A DNA stretch of 64,000 nucleotides from Tenrec ecaudatus (lineage: Eukaryota > Chordata > Mammalia > Afrosoricida > Tenrecidae), in assembly GCF_050624435.1 (NCBI RefSeq), contig NC_134536.1, forward strand, positions 141,281,059-141,345,058. Direction: 5' to 3'. A model generated the notes under the pieces. The model had not been told where the DNA came from. It made no database searches and saw only the letters and a program-made list of their open reading frames with translations. Position numbers and translations under genes: made by a program. This document shows positions 11,384 to 21,830 of this stretch, piece by piece. The first letter of the stretch is position 1; every line of letters begins with the position of its first letter.

Positions 11384-13635
11384 TTGGACTCTATCGGTTC
11401 CCTAGCGGGAACTTGGATTATGTAGGTTCCCTATCGGCCACTTGGACTATGTAGGTTAACTAGAGGGCATTTGGACTATGTAGGTAACCTTGCGGGCACT
11501 TGGACTATGTAGGTTCCCTATCGGGCACTTGGAGAATGTAGGTTAACTAGGAGGCACTAGGACTATGTAGGTTACCTAGCGGGCCCTTGGAATATCTTGG
11601 TTACCTAGCGGGCATTTGGACTATGTAGGCTCTCCAGCGGTCATTTGGACTATATAGATTACCTACGGGGAACCTGGACTATGGAGGTTAACGAGTGGGC
11701 ACTTGGACTATCTAGGTTACCTAGCAGGCACTTGGACTATGTAGGTTAACTAGCGGGCACTTGGACTATCTAGGTTACCTAGCGGGCACTTGGACTATGT
11801 ACGTTCCCTAGTAGGCACTTGGACTATCTACGTTACCTAGCGGGCACTTGGACTATGTACGTTACCTAGCGGGCACTTGGACTATGTACGTTACCTAGGG
11901 GGCACTTGGACTATGTACGTTTCCTAGCGGATACTTGGACCATCTACGTTAACTAGCGGGCACTTGGACTATGTAGGTTCCCTAGGGGGCACTTGGACTA
12001 GATAGGTTCCCTAGGGGGCACTTGGTCTATCTAGGTTAACTAGCGGGCACCTGGATTATGTAGGTTAACTAGCTGGTTCTTGGACTATGTAGGATAACTA
12101 GCAGGCACTTGGACTATCTAGGTTAACTAGCGGACCTTGGACAATGTAAGTTAACTAGTGGGCACTTGGACTATCTACGTTAACTAGCGGGCACTTGCAC
12201 AATGCAGGTTCCCTAGCGGGCACTTGGATTATCTAGGTTCCCTAACGGGCACTTGGAATATGTAGGTTCCCTATCGGGCACTTGGACTATGTAGGTTCCT
12301 CAGAAGGCACTTGGACTATGTAGGTTCCCTATCAGGCACTTGGACTATGTAGGTTAACTAGCGGGCACTTGGATGATCAATGTTAACTAGCGGGCATTTG
12401 GACTATCTTGGTTAATTAGCGGGCACTTGTACAATGCAGGTTCCCTAGCGGGCACTTGGACTATATAGGTTCCCTATGGGCACTTGGACTATATAGGTTC
12501 CCTATGGGCACTTGGACTATCTAGGTACCCTAACGGGCACTTGGAATATGTAGGTTCCCTATCGGGCACTTGGACTATGTAGGTTCGTCAGCGGGCACTT
12601 GGACAATCTAGGTTCCCTAACGGGCACTTGGACTATGTAGGTTCCGCAGCGGCACTTGGACTATGTAGGTTCCCTATCAGGCATTGGACTATGTAGGTTA
12701 ACTAGCGGGATCTTGGACTATCTAGGTTACCTAGGGGGCACTTGGACTATGTAGGTTAAATAGCGGACACTTGGACAATCTGGGTTACCTAGCGGGCACT
12801 TGAACTATGTACATACCCTAGCGGGCATTTGGAATATCTAGGTTACCTAGCGGGCACTTGGACTATGTACGTCCCCTAGCAGGCACTTGGACTGTCTAGG
12901 TTAACTAGAGGGCCCTTGGACTATGTAGGTTCCCTATCAGGCACTTGGACTATGTAGGTTAACTAGCGGGCACTTGGATGATCAATGTTAACTAGCGGGC
13001 ACTGGGACTATCTTGGTTAATTAGCGGGCACTTATACAATGCAGGTTCCCTAGCGGGCACTTTGACTATGTAGGTTCCCTAGCGGGCAGTTGGACTATAT
13101 AGGTTCCCTATGGGCACTTGGACTATATAGGTTCCCTATGGGCACTTGGACTATCTAGGTTCCCTAACGGGCACTTGGACTATGTAGGTTCCTCAGCGGC
13201 ACATGGACTATGTAGGTTCGTCAGCGGGCACTTGGACTATCTAGGTCACCTAACGGGCACTTGGACTATCTCGGTTACATAGCGGGTACTTGGAGTATGT
13301 AGGTTACCTAGCGGGCCTTTGGACTATGTAGGTTACCTTGCGGGCACTTGGACTATCTAGGTAAACTAGCGGATTCTGGACTATGTAGATTAACTAGCGG
13401 GCATTTGGACAATGCAGGTTCCCTTGCGGGCACTTTGACTTTGTAGGTTCCCTAGCGGCCACTTGGACTATATATGTTCCCTACGGGCACTTGGACTATC
13501 TAAGTTCCCTAACAGGCACTTGGAATATGTAGGTTCCCTATCGGGCCCTTGCACTATGTAAGTTCCCTAGCGGGCATTTGGACTATGTGGGTTTCCTGGC
13601 GGGCATTTGGACTATCTAGGTTACCTACCGGGCAC
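11384..13635 (+). repeat. Domain I HOR copy, 2252 bp (copy A)
   Basis: This is the simple form of the domain I unit, about 78 monomers long, bounded by GGACTCTATCGG landmarks at 11386 and 13638. It has single CAGGCATTGG (12678) and GGACCATCTACG (about 11938) landmarks. It corresponds to 32391-34642 in copy B at a constant offset of 21007. Confidence 0.88.
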
Positions 13636-14220
13636 TTGGACTCTATCGGTTCCCTAGCGGGAACTTGGATTATGTAGGTTCCCTATCGGCCACTTGGACT
13701 ATGTAGGTTAACTAGAGGGCATTTGGACTATGTAGGTAACCTTGCGGGCACTTGGACTATGTAGGTTCCCTATCGGGCACTTGGAGAATGTAGGTTAACT
13801 AGGGGGCACTAGGACGATGTAGGTTACCTAGCGGGCACTTGGACTATCGAGGTTAACTAACAGGCACTTGGACGATGTAGGTTACCTAGGGGGCACTTGG
13901 ACTATGTAGGATCCCTATCGGACATTTGGACTACTTAGGTTTCCTAGCGGGCACTTGGACTATCTAGGTTAACTAGCGGGCACTTGGACTATCTAGGTCA
14001 ACTAGTGGGCCCTTGTACTATGTAGGTTAACTAGCGAGCATTTGGACTATCTAGATTAACTAGCAGACCTTGGACTATGTAGGTTAACTAGCGGGCCCTT
14101 GGACTATGTAGATTTACTAGCGGGCACTTGGACGATCTAGGTTAACTAGAGGGTACTTGGATGATCATTGTTAACTAGCGGGCACTTGGACTATCTAGGG
14201 TAGCTAACGGGTACACGGAC

Positions 14221-17200
14221 TAAGTACGTCCCCTAGTGGGCACTTGGACTATCTAGGTTAACTAACGGGCACTAGGACTATCTAGGTTAACTAGCGGGCA
14301 CTTGGACTATCTAGGTTACCTAGCTGGCACTTGGACTATGAATGTTCCCTAGCGGGCACTTGGACTATGTAGGTCAACTAACGGGCCCTTGGACTATCTA
14401 GGTTAGCTAACTGGCACGTGGACTATGTAGGTTAACTAGCGGACACTTGCACGATCTAGGTTAACTAGCGGGCTCTTACACTATGTAGGTTAACTAGCGG
14501 GCCCATTGACTATGTAGGTTAACTAGCGGGCACTTGGACGATCAAGGTTAACTAGCGGGCACTTGGACGATATAGGTTAACTAGCGGGCCCTTGGATTAT
14601 CTAGGTTAGCTAGCGGACTCTTGCACTATGTAGGTTAACTAGCGGGCCCATTGACTATTTAGGTTAACTAGCGGGCACTTGGACGATCTATGTTACCTAG
14701 GAGGAACTTTGACTATGTAGGTTAACTAGGGGGCACTTGGACTATCTAGGTTACCTAGCAGGCACTTGGACTATGTAGCTTAACTAGCGGGCACTTGGAC
14801 TATCTAGGTTACGTAGCGGGCACTTGGACGATGTAAGTTCCCTAGCGGGCACTTGAACTATCTACCTTACCTAGCGGGCACTTGGACTATGTACGTTAAC
14901 TAGCGGACACTTGGACTATGTACGTTTCCTAGCGGGTACTTGGACTATCTATGTTAACTAGCGGGCACTTGGACTATGTAGGTTCCCTAGCGGGCACATG
15001 GACTATGTAGGTTCCCTAGCGGGCACTTGGACTATGAATGTTCCCTGCGGACACTTGAACTATGTAAGTTAACTACCGGGCACTTGGACTATGTATGTTA
15101 CCTAGCGGGCCCTTGGACTACTTAGGTTAACTAGCGGACACTTGAACTATGTAGGTTACCTAGCGGGCACTTGGACTATCTAGGTTACCTAACGGGCACT
15201 TGGACTATGTAGGTTCCCTAGCGGGCACTTGGATTATATAGGTTCCCTATCGGGCACTCTGACTATGTAGGTTAACTAGCGGGCATTTGGACTATGTAGG
15301 TTACCTAGCGGGCACTTGGAGAATGTAGGTTAACTAGGGGGCACTAGGACAATGTAGGTTACCTAGCAGACCCTTGGACTATCTAGGTTACTTAGGGAGA
15401 ACCTGGACTATGTAGGTTAACTAGTGGGCACTTGGACTATCTAGGTTACCTAGCAGGCACTTGGATTATGTAGGTTCCCTAGTGGGCACTTGGACTATGT
15501 AGGTTAACTAGCGGACACTTGGACGATCTAGGTTAACTAGCGTGTACTTGGACTATGTAGGTTAACTAGCAGGCCCTTGGACTATGTAGATTAACTAGCA
15601 GCACTTGGACTATCTACATTAACCAGCGGGCCCTTGGACTATGTAGATTCCCTAGCGGGCACTTGGACTACATAGGTTCCCTAGAGGGCACTTGGACTAT
15701 GTAGGTTCCCTAGCGGGCACTTGGACTATGAATGTTCCCTACGGACACTTGAACTATGTAAGTTAACTACCGGGCACTTTGACTATGTATGTTAACTAGC
15801 GGGCCCTTGGACTACTTAGGTTAACTAGCAGACACTTGCACTATGTAGGTTACCTAGCGGGCACTTGGACTATCTAGGTTACCTAACGGGCACTTGGACT
15901 ATGTAGGTTCCCTAAGGCACTTGGATTATATAGGTTCCCTATTGGGCACTTGGACGATGTAGGTTAACTAGCGGGCATTTGGACTATGTAGGTTACCTAG
16001 CGGGCACTTGGACTATGTACGTTGCCTATCGGGCACTTGGAGAATGTAGGTTAACTAGCGGGCCCATTGACTATTTAGGTTAACTAGCGGACCCTTGGAC
16101 TATCTAGGTTACTTAGGGGGAACCTGGACTATGTAGGTTAACTAGCGGGCACTTGGACTATCTAGGTTACCTAGCGGGCACTTGGACAATGTACGTTCCC
16201 TAGCGGGCACGTGGACTATCTACGTTACCTAGCGGGCACTTGGACTATGTACGTTACCTAGCGGGCACTTGGACTATGTAGGTTCCCTAGCGGGCACTTG
16301 GACTATGTGGGTTCCCTAGCGGGCATTTAGACTATCTAGGTTACCTAACGGGCACTTGGACTATGTAGGTTCCCTAGCGGTCACTTGGATTATGTAGGTT
16401 CCCTCTCGGGCACTTGGACTATGTAGGTTAACTAGCGGGCATTTGGACTATGTAGGTTACCTAGCGGGCACTTGGACTATGTAGGTTACCTAGCGGGCAC
16501 TTGGACTATATAGGTTCCTATCGGGCATTTGGACTATGTAGGTTACCTAGCGGGCCCTTGGACTATCTAGGTTACCTAGGGGGAACCAGGACTATGTAGG
16601 TTAACTAGTGGGCACTTGGACTATCTAGGTTACCTTGCAGGCACTTGGACTATGTAGGGTAACTAGCGCGCACTTGGACTATGTACGTTTCCTAGCGGGC
16701 ACTTGGACTATCTACGTTACCTAGCGGGCACCTGGACTATGTACGTTAACTAGCGGGCACTTGGACTATGTACATTTCCTAGCGGGTACTTGGACTAGAT
16801 AGGTTCCCTAGCGGGCACTTGGCCTATCTAGGTTAACGAACGGGCACTTGGACTATGTAGGTTAACTAGCGGACACTTGGACAATCTAGGTTAACTAGCG
16901 GGCACTTGGACGATCTAGGTTATCTAGCGGGCACTTGAACTTTCAAAGTGAACAAGTGAGCCCTCGGACTATGTTGGTTAACTAGCGGGCCCTTGGACTA
17001 TCTGGGTTACGTAGCGGGCACTTGGACTATGTAGGTTACATAGTGGGCACTTGGATTATCTAGGTTAACGAACGGGCATTTGGAATATGCAGGTAACCTA
17101 GCGGGCACTTGGACTGTCTAGGTTACCTAGCGGACACTTGGACTTCTATGTTAACGAACGGGCTCTTGGACTATGTAGGTTGCCCAGCGGGCACTTGGAG

Positions 17201-17874
17201 TATCTAGGTTAGGTAACGGGCACTTGGACTATCTAGGTTACCTAACGGACACTTGGACTATCTAGGTTACATAGCGTGCACTTGGACTATGTAGGTTAAC
17301 TACCGAGCACTTGGACTCTAGGTTACCTAGCGGGCACTTGAACTATCTAGGTTACCTAGCGGTCCCTTGGACTATGCAGGTTTACTAGCAGGCACTTGGA
17401 CTATCTAGGTTAACGAACGGGCACTTGTACTATGTAGGTAACCTAGCGGGCACTTGGACAGTCTAGGTTACCTATCGGGCACTTGGACTATCTAGGTTAA
17501 CTAACAGACACTTGGATGATGTAGGTTACCTAGCGGGCACTTGGACTATATCGGATCCCTATCGGACATTTGGACTACTTATGTTTTGTAGCGGGCACTT
17601 GGACTATCTAGGTTAACTAGCGGGCACTTGGACTATCTAGGTCAACTAGTGGGCCCTTGTACTATGTAGGTTAACTAGCGAGCACTTGGACTATCTAGAT
17701 TAACTAGCAGACCTTGGACTATGTAGGTTAACTAGCGGGCCCTTGGACTATGTAGATTTACTAGCGGGCACTTGGACGATCTAGGTTAACTAAAGGGCAC
17801 TTGGATGATCATTGTTAACTAGCGGGCACTTGGACTATCTAGGTTAGCTAACGGGCACATGGACTAAGTACGTC
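14221..17874 (+). repeat. Domain II HOR copy A1, about 3.65 kb
   Basis: This interval runs between successive TAAGTACGTCCCC landmarks. Inside it, the monomer pair AATGTTCCCT plus GAACTATGTAAG occurs twice, 694 bp apart (15037 and 15731), which is an internal subduplication of about 24 monomers. The copy B counterpart (35228-39086) is about 3.86 kb. The difference comes from 244 bp missing in A near 16880, partly offset by one extra monomer in A near 14280. Confidence 0.75.
16925..16982 (+). repeat. Diverged 58-bp dimer, copy 1
   Basis: Two adjacent 29-bp monomers differ far more from consensus than any others. The first ends CAAAGTGAAC instead of TAGGTTAAC, and the second starts AAGTGAGCCC and carries TGTTGG. 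Eleven such dimers occur in the window, all in domain II or its relatives. Here the variant is GAACTTTCAAAG with CCCTCGG. Unlike most other copies, it is not preceded by the TTAGGGCCCC short-monomer block; 244 bp upstream are missing relative to copy B. Confidence 0.9.
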
Positions 17875-20225
17875 CCCTAGTGGGCACTTGGACTATCTAG
17901 GTTAACTAACGGGCACTAGGACTATCTAGGTTAACTAGCGGGCACTTGGACTATCTAGGTTACCTAGCTGGCACTTGGACTATGAATGTTCCCTAGCGGG
18001 CATTTGGACTATGTAGGTCAACTAACGGGCCCTTGGACTATCTAGGTTAGCTAACTGGCACGTGACTATGTAGGTTAACTAGCGGACACTTGCACGATCT
18101 AGGTTAACTAGCGGGCTCTTACACTATGTAGGTAAACTAGCGGGCCCATTGACTATGTAGGTTAACTAGCGGGCACTTGGACGATCTAGGTTAACTAGCG
18201 GGCACTTGGACGATATAGGTTAACTAGCAAGCCCTTGGAATATCTAGGTTAGCTAGCGGGCTCTTGCACTATGTAGGTTAACTAGCGGGCCCATTGACTA
18301 TTTAGGTTAACTAGCGGGCACTTGGACGATCTATGTTACCTAGGAGGAACTTTGACTATGTAGGTTAACTAGTGGGCACCTGGACTATCTAGGTTACCTA
18401 GCAGGCACTTGGACTATGTAGGTTAACTAGCGGGCACTTGGACTATCTAGGTTACGTAGCGGGCACTTGGACCATGTAAGTTCCCTAGCGGGCATTTGGA
18501 CTATCTACGTTACCTAGCGGGCACTTGGACTATGTACGTTAACTAGCGGACACTTGGACTATGTACGTTTCCTAGCGGGTACTTGGACTATCTATGTTAA
18601 CTAGCGGGCACTTGGACTATGTAGGTTCCCTAGCGGGCACATGGACTATGTAGGTTCCCTAGCGGGCACTCGGACTATGAATGTTCCCTACGGACACTTG
18701 AACTATGTAAGTTAACTACCGGGCACTTGCACTATGTATGTTACCTAGCAGGCCCTTGGACTACTTAGGTTAAGTAGCGGACACTTGCACTATGTAGGTT
18801 ACCTAGCGGGCACATGGACTATCTAGGTTACCTAACGGGCACTTGGACTATGTAGGTTCCCTAGCGGGCACGTGGATGATATAGGTTCCCTATCGGGCAC
18901 TTGGACTATGTAGGTTAACTAGCGGGCATTTGGACTATATAGGTTACCTAGCGGGCACTTGGACTATGTACGTTGCCTATCGGGCACTTGGAGAATGTAG
19001 GTTAACTAGGGGGCACTAGGACAATGTAGGTTACCTAGCGGATCCTTGGACTATCTAGGTTACTTAGGGGGAACCTGGACTATGTAGATTAACTAGTGGG
19101 CACTTGGACTATCTAGGCTACCTAGCAGGCACTTGGACTATGTAGATTAACTAGCGGGCACTTGGACTATCTAGGTTACCTAGCGGGCACTTGGACTATG
19201 TACGTTCCCTAGCGGGCACTTGGACTATCTACGTTACCTAGCGGGCACTTGGACTATGTACGTTACCTAGCGGGCACTTGGACTATGTACGTTTCCTAGC
19301 GGGCACATGGTCTACCTTGGTTAACTAGCGGGCACTTGGACTATCTAGGTTAACTAGCGGACATTTGGACTATTAGTGCCCCTAGCGGGCATTTGGACTA
19401 TATTGTTTACCTAGCGGGCACTTAGACTATGTAGGTTAACGAACGGGCACTTGGAATATGCAGGTAACCTAGCGGGCACTTGGACTATCTAGGTTATCTA
19501 GCGGGTACTTGGACTATGTACGTTCCCTAGCGGGCACTTGGACTATCTACGTAACCTAGCGGGCACTTGGACTATGTACGTTACCTAGCGGGCCCTTGGA
19601 CTATGTAGGTTCCCTAGCGGGCACTTGGACTATGTGGGTTCCCTAGCGGGCATTTAAACTATCTAGGTTACCTAACGGGCACTTGGACTATGTAGGTTCC
19701 CTATCGGGCATTTGGATTATGTAGGTTCCCTATCGGGCACTTGGACTATGTAGGTTACCTAGCGGGCACTTGGACTATGTAGGTTACCTAGCGGGCACTT
19801 GGACTATATAGGTTTCCTATCGGGTATTTGGACTATGTATGTTACCTAGCGGGCCCTTGGACTATCTAGGTTACCTAGGGGGAACCTGGACTATGTAGGT
19901 TAACTAGTGGGCACTTGGACTATCTAGGTTACCTAGCAGGCACTTGGACTATGTAGGTTAACTAGCGGGCACTTGGACTATGTACGTTTCCTAGCGGGCA
20001 TTTGGACTATCTACGTTACCTAGCGGGCACCTGGAGTATGTACGTTCCCTATCGGGCACTTGGACTATCTACGTTACCCAGCGGGCACTTGGACTATGTA
20101 CGTTACCTAGCGGGCACTTGGACTATGTAGGTTCCCTAGCGGGCACTTGGACTATGTGGGTTCCCTAGCGGGCACTTGGTCTATCTAGGTTAACTAGCGG
20201 GCACTTGGATTATCTAGGTCAACTA

Positions 20226-20290
20226 GTGGGCATTTGGACTATTAGGGCCCCTAGCGGGCATTTGGAGTGGGCCCTTGGACTATGTAGGTT
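20226..20290 (+). repeat. Short-monomer block with TTAGGGCCCC
   Basis: A monomer ending ACTATTAGGGCCCC is followed by a truncated one in which CATTTGGAGT joins directly to GGGCCCTTGG, skipping about half a unit. This block recurs about 130-145 bp upstream of most diverged 58-bp dimers, for example at 38034, 41461, 45331, 47630, 48016, 51354, 51743, 54351 and 54802. Versions without the GGAGT deletion occur at 43794, 58691, 61836 and 63571. The single TTAGGG is not a telomere repeat. Confidence 0.8.
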
Positions 20291-20351
20291 AACTAGCGGG
20301 CACTTGGACAATCTAGGTTAACTAGAGGGCACTTGGACGATCTAGGTTAAC

Positions 20352-20409
20352 TAGCGGGCACTTGAACCATCAAAGTGAACAAGTGAGCCCTCGGACTATG
20401 TTGGTTAAC
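20352..20409 (+). repeat. Diverged 58-bp dimer, copy 2
   Basis: This variant has GAACCATCAAAG and CCCTCGG. It is identical in these diagnostic bases to the copy at 41574 (offset 21222), which supports the superrepeat alignment. CCCTCGG is shared only by the four copies in A and B. Confidence 0.9.
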
Positions 20410-20504
20410 TAGCGGGCCCTTGGACTATCTGGGTTACCTAGCGGGCACTTGGGCTATGTAGGTTACCTAGTGGGCACTAGGATTATATAGGTTAACGAAC
20501 GGGC

Positions 20505-20552
20505 ACTTGGAATATGCAGGTAACGGGCACTTGGAATATGCGGGCACTTGGA
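20505..20552 (+). repeat. 12-bp private insertion by slippage in copy A
   Basis: GGCACTTGGAATATGC is followed after AGGTAA by a second, truncated CGGGCACTTGGAATATGC and then a normal monomer. Copy B (about 41730-41760) has a single full monomer here. The net gain is 12 bp, which changes the A-B offset from 21222 to 21210. The repeated AATATGC suggests replication slippage or exchange at seven-base homology. Confidence 0.75.
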
Positions 20553-21810
20553 CTGTCTAGGTTCCCTATCGGGCACTTGGACTATGTAGGTTAATTAGCG
20601 GGCATTTGGACTATGTAGGTTTACTAGCGGGCACTTGGACGATCTAGGTTAACTAGAGGGCAGTTGGACTATCTAGGTTAATAAGCGGGCACTTGGATTA
20701 TCATTGTTAACTAGCGGGCACTTGGACTATCTAGGTTAGCTAACGGGCACATGGACTAAGTCCGTCCCCTAGTGGGCACTTGGACTATCTAGGTTAACTA
20801 ACGGGCACTAGGACTATCTAGGTTAACTAGCGGGCACATGGACTATCTAGGTTACCTAGGTGGCACTTGGACTATGAAGGTTCCCTAGCGGGGCCTTGGA
20901 CTATGTAGGTCAACTAGCGGGCCCTTGGACTATCTAGGTTAGCTAACTGGCACGTGGACTATGTAGGTTAACTAGCGGACACTTGCACGATCTAGGTTAA
21001 CTAGCGGGCTCTTGCACTATGTAGGTTAATTAGCGGGCCCATTGACTATGTAGGTTAACTAGCGGGCACTTGGACGATCTAGGTTAACTAGCAGGCACTT
21101 GGACGATATAGGTTAACTAGCGGGCACTTGGATTATCTAGGTTAGCTAGCGGGCTCTTGCACTATGTAGGTTAACTAGGGGGCTCATTGACTATTTAGGT
21201 TAACTAGCGGGCACTTGGACGATCTATGTTACCTAGGGAGAATTTTGACTATGTAGGTTAACTAGCGGGCACTTGGACTATCTAGGTTACGTAGCGGGCA
21301 CTTGGACTATGTACGTTCCCTAGCGGGCCCTTGGACTATCTACCTTACCTAGTGGGCACTTGGACTATGTACGTTAACTAGCGGGCACTTGGACTATGTA
21401 CGTTTCCTAGCGGGTACTTGGACTATCTATGTTAACTAGCGGGCACTTGGACTATGTAGGTTCCCTATGGGGCACTTGGACTAGGTAGGTTCCCTAGCGA
21501 GCAATTGGTCTATCTAGGTTAACTAGCGGGCACTTGGACTATCTAGGTTAACTAGTGAGCACTTGGACTATCTAGGATAACTAGCGGGCACTTGGACTAT
21601 GTAGGTAACCTAGTGTTCACTTGAACTGTCTAGGTTACCTAGCGGGCACTTGTATTATATAGGTTAACTAGCGGGCACTTGGACTATCTAGGTTAACTAG
21701 TGGGCCCTTGGACGATGTAGGTTAACTAGCGGGTATTTGGACTATGTAGGTTAACTAACGGGCCCTTGGACTATGTAGATTAACTAGCGGCACTTGGACT
21801 ATCTATGTTA

Positions 21811-21830
21811 ACTAGCGGGCACTTGGACTA
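21811..21830. other. Junction between superrepeat copies A and B
   Basis: Up to ACTAGCGGGC at 21820 the sequence matches B 43021-43030. It then continues ACTTGGACTATCTTGG, a domain I monomer, while B continues CCCTTGGACTATGTAG. The switch falls inside a monomer with no foreign sequence or loss of register. That is expected for homologous exchange between monomers, and equally for an assembly path joining two similar stretches. Confidence 0.75.

Larger units (their letters stand above)
1..13799 (+). repeat. Domain I of copy A: 2252-bp-type higher-order repeats
   Basis: Monomers here are recognised by short-unit variants absent from domain II. Examples are CAGGCATTGG (1334, 4049, 4711, 6676, 7425, 9677, 10426, 12678), GGACTCTATCGG (2323, 8385, 11386, 13638) and GGACCATCTACG (about 3146, 5937, 8937, 11938). 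The spacing of these landmarks gives a HOR of 2252 bp (11384-13635), a 3001-bp version (8383-11383, which is 2252 + 749) and a longer 6062-bp composite (2321-8382). GTTCCCTA ends and 28-bp TATGGGCAC monomers are frequent. Neighbouring HOR copies are close to identical, which indicates recent homogenisation. Confidence 0.85.
17875..20756 (+). repeat. Domain II HOR copy A2, about 2.88 kb
   Basis: This interval runs from the TAAGTACGTCCCC landmark at 17875 to TAAGTCCGTCCCC at 20757. It repeats the beginning of copy A1 (GCACGATCTAGG at 18092, AATGTTCCCTACGG at about 18680) but takes a different path after about 19300. It is shorter and contains its own diverged dimer at 20352-20409. Corresponding B interval: 39087-41966. 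Confidence 0.75.
1..21820 (+). repeat. Superrepeat copy A (about 21 kb, left end outside window)
   Basis: This block is repeated in the same order and orientation at 21821-43030. Landmark pairs include 1334/23867, 2321/24854, 4049/26582, 6676/29181, 11384/32391, 13636/34643, 16944/38166 and 20371/41593. The offset changes in steps, and each step has a visible cause. Copy A has one extra 28-bp unit near 4690, two extra 749-bp modules (6676-8173 and 9677-11174) and one extra monomer near 14280. It lacks 244 bp near 16880 and has 12 extra bp near 20530. Between indels the copies differ only by scattered single bases, for example TTCCCTGCGG at 15041 against TTCCCTACGG in B. The right edge is at 21821, where copy A stops matching B 43031 and switches into domain I sequence. 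Confidence 0.9.
13800..21820 (+). repeat. Domain II of copy A: ACGATC-type higher-order repeats
   Basis: At about 13800 the array switches to a different monomer set. It is rich in GTTAAC ends, ACGATCTAGG cores, CCCATTGACTATG, AACGAACGGGC and TTAGCTAAC monomers; 28-bp TATGGGC units and CAGGCATTGG are absent. The landmark GCACGATCTAGG lies at 14449, 18092 and 20985. A second landmark, the CTAAGT..GTCCCC type, lies at about 14221, 17875 and 20757. HOR periods are therefore about 3.65 kb and then about 2.88 kb. The block matches 34807-43030 in copy B. Confidence 0.85.

Noticed and set aside
20232..20240. Telomere-like TTAGGG
   Set aside because: It occurs singly inside a monomer variant (TTAGGGCCCC) and never as a tandem TTAGGG run.
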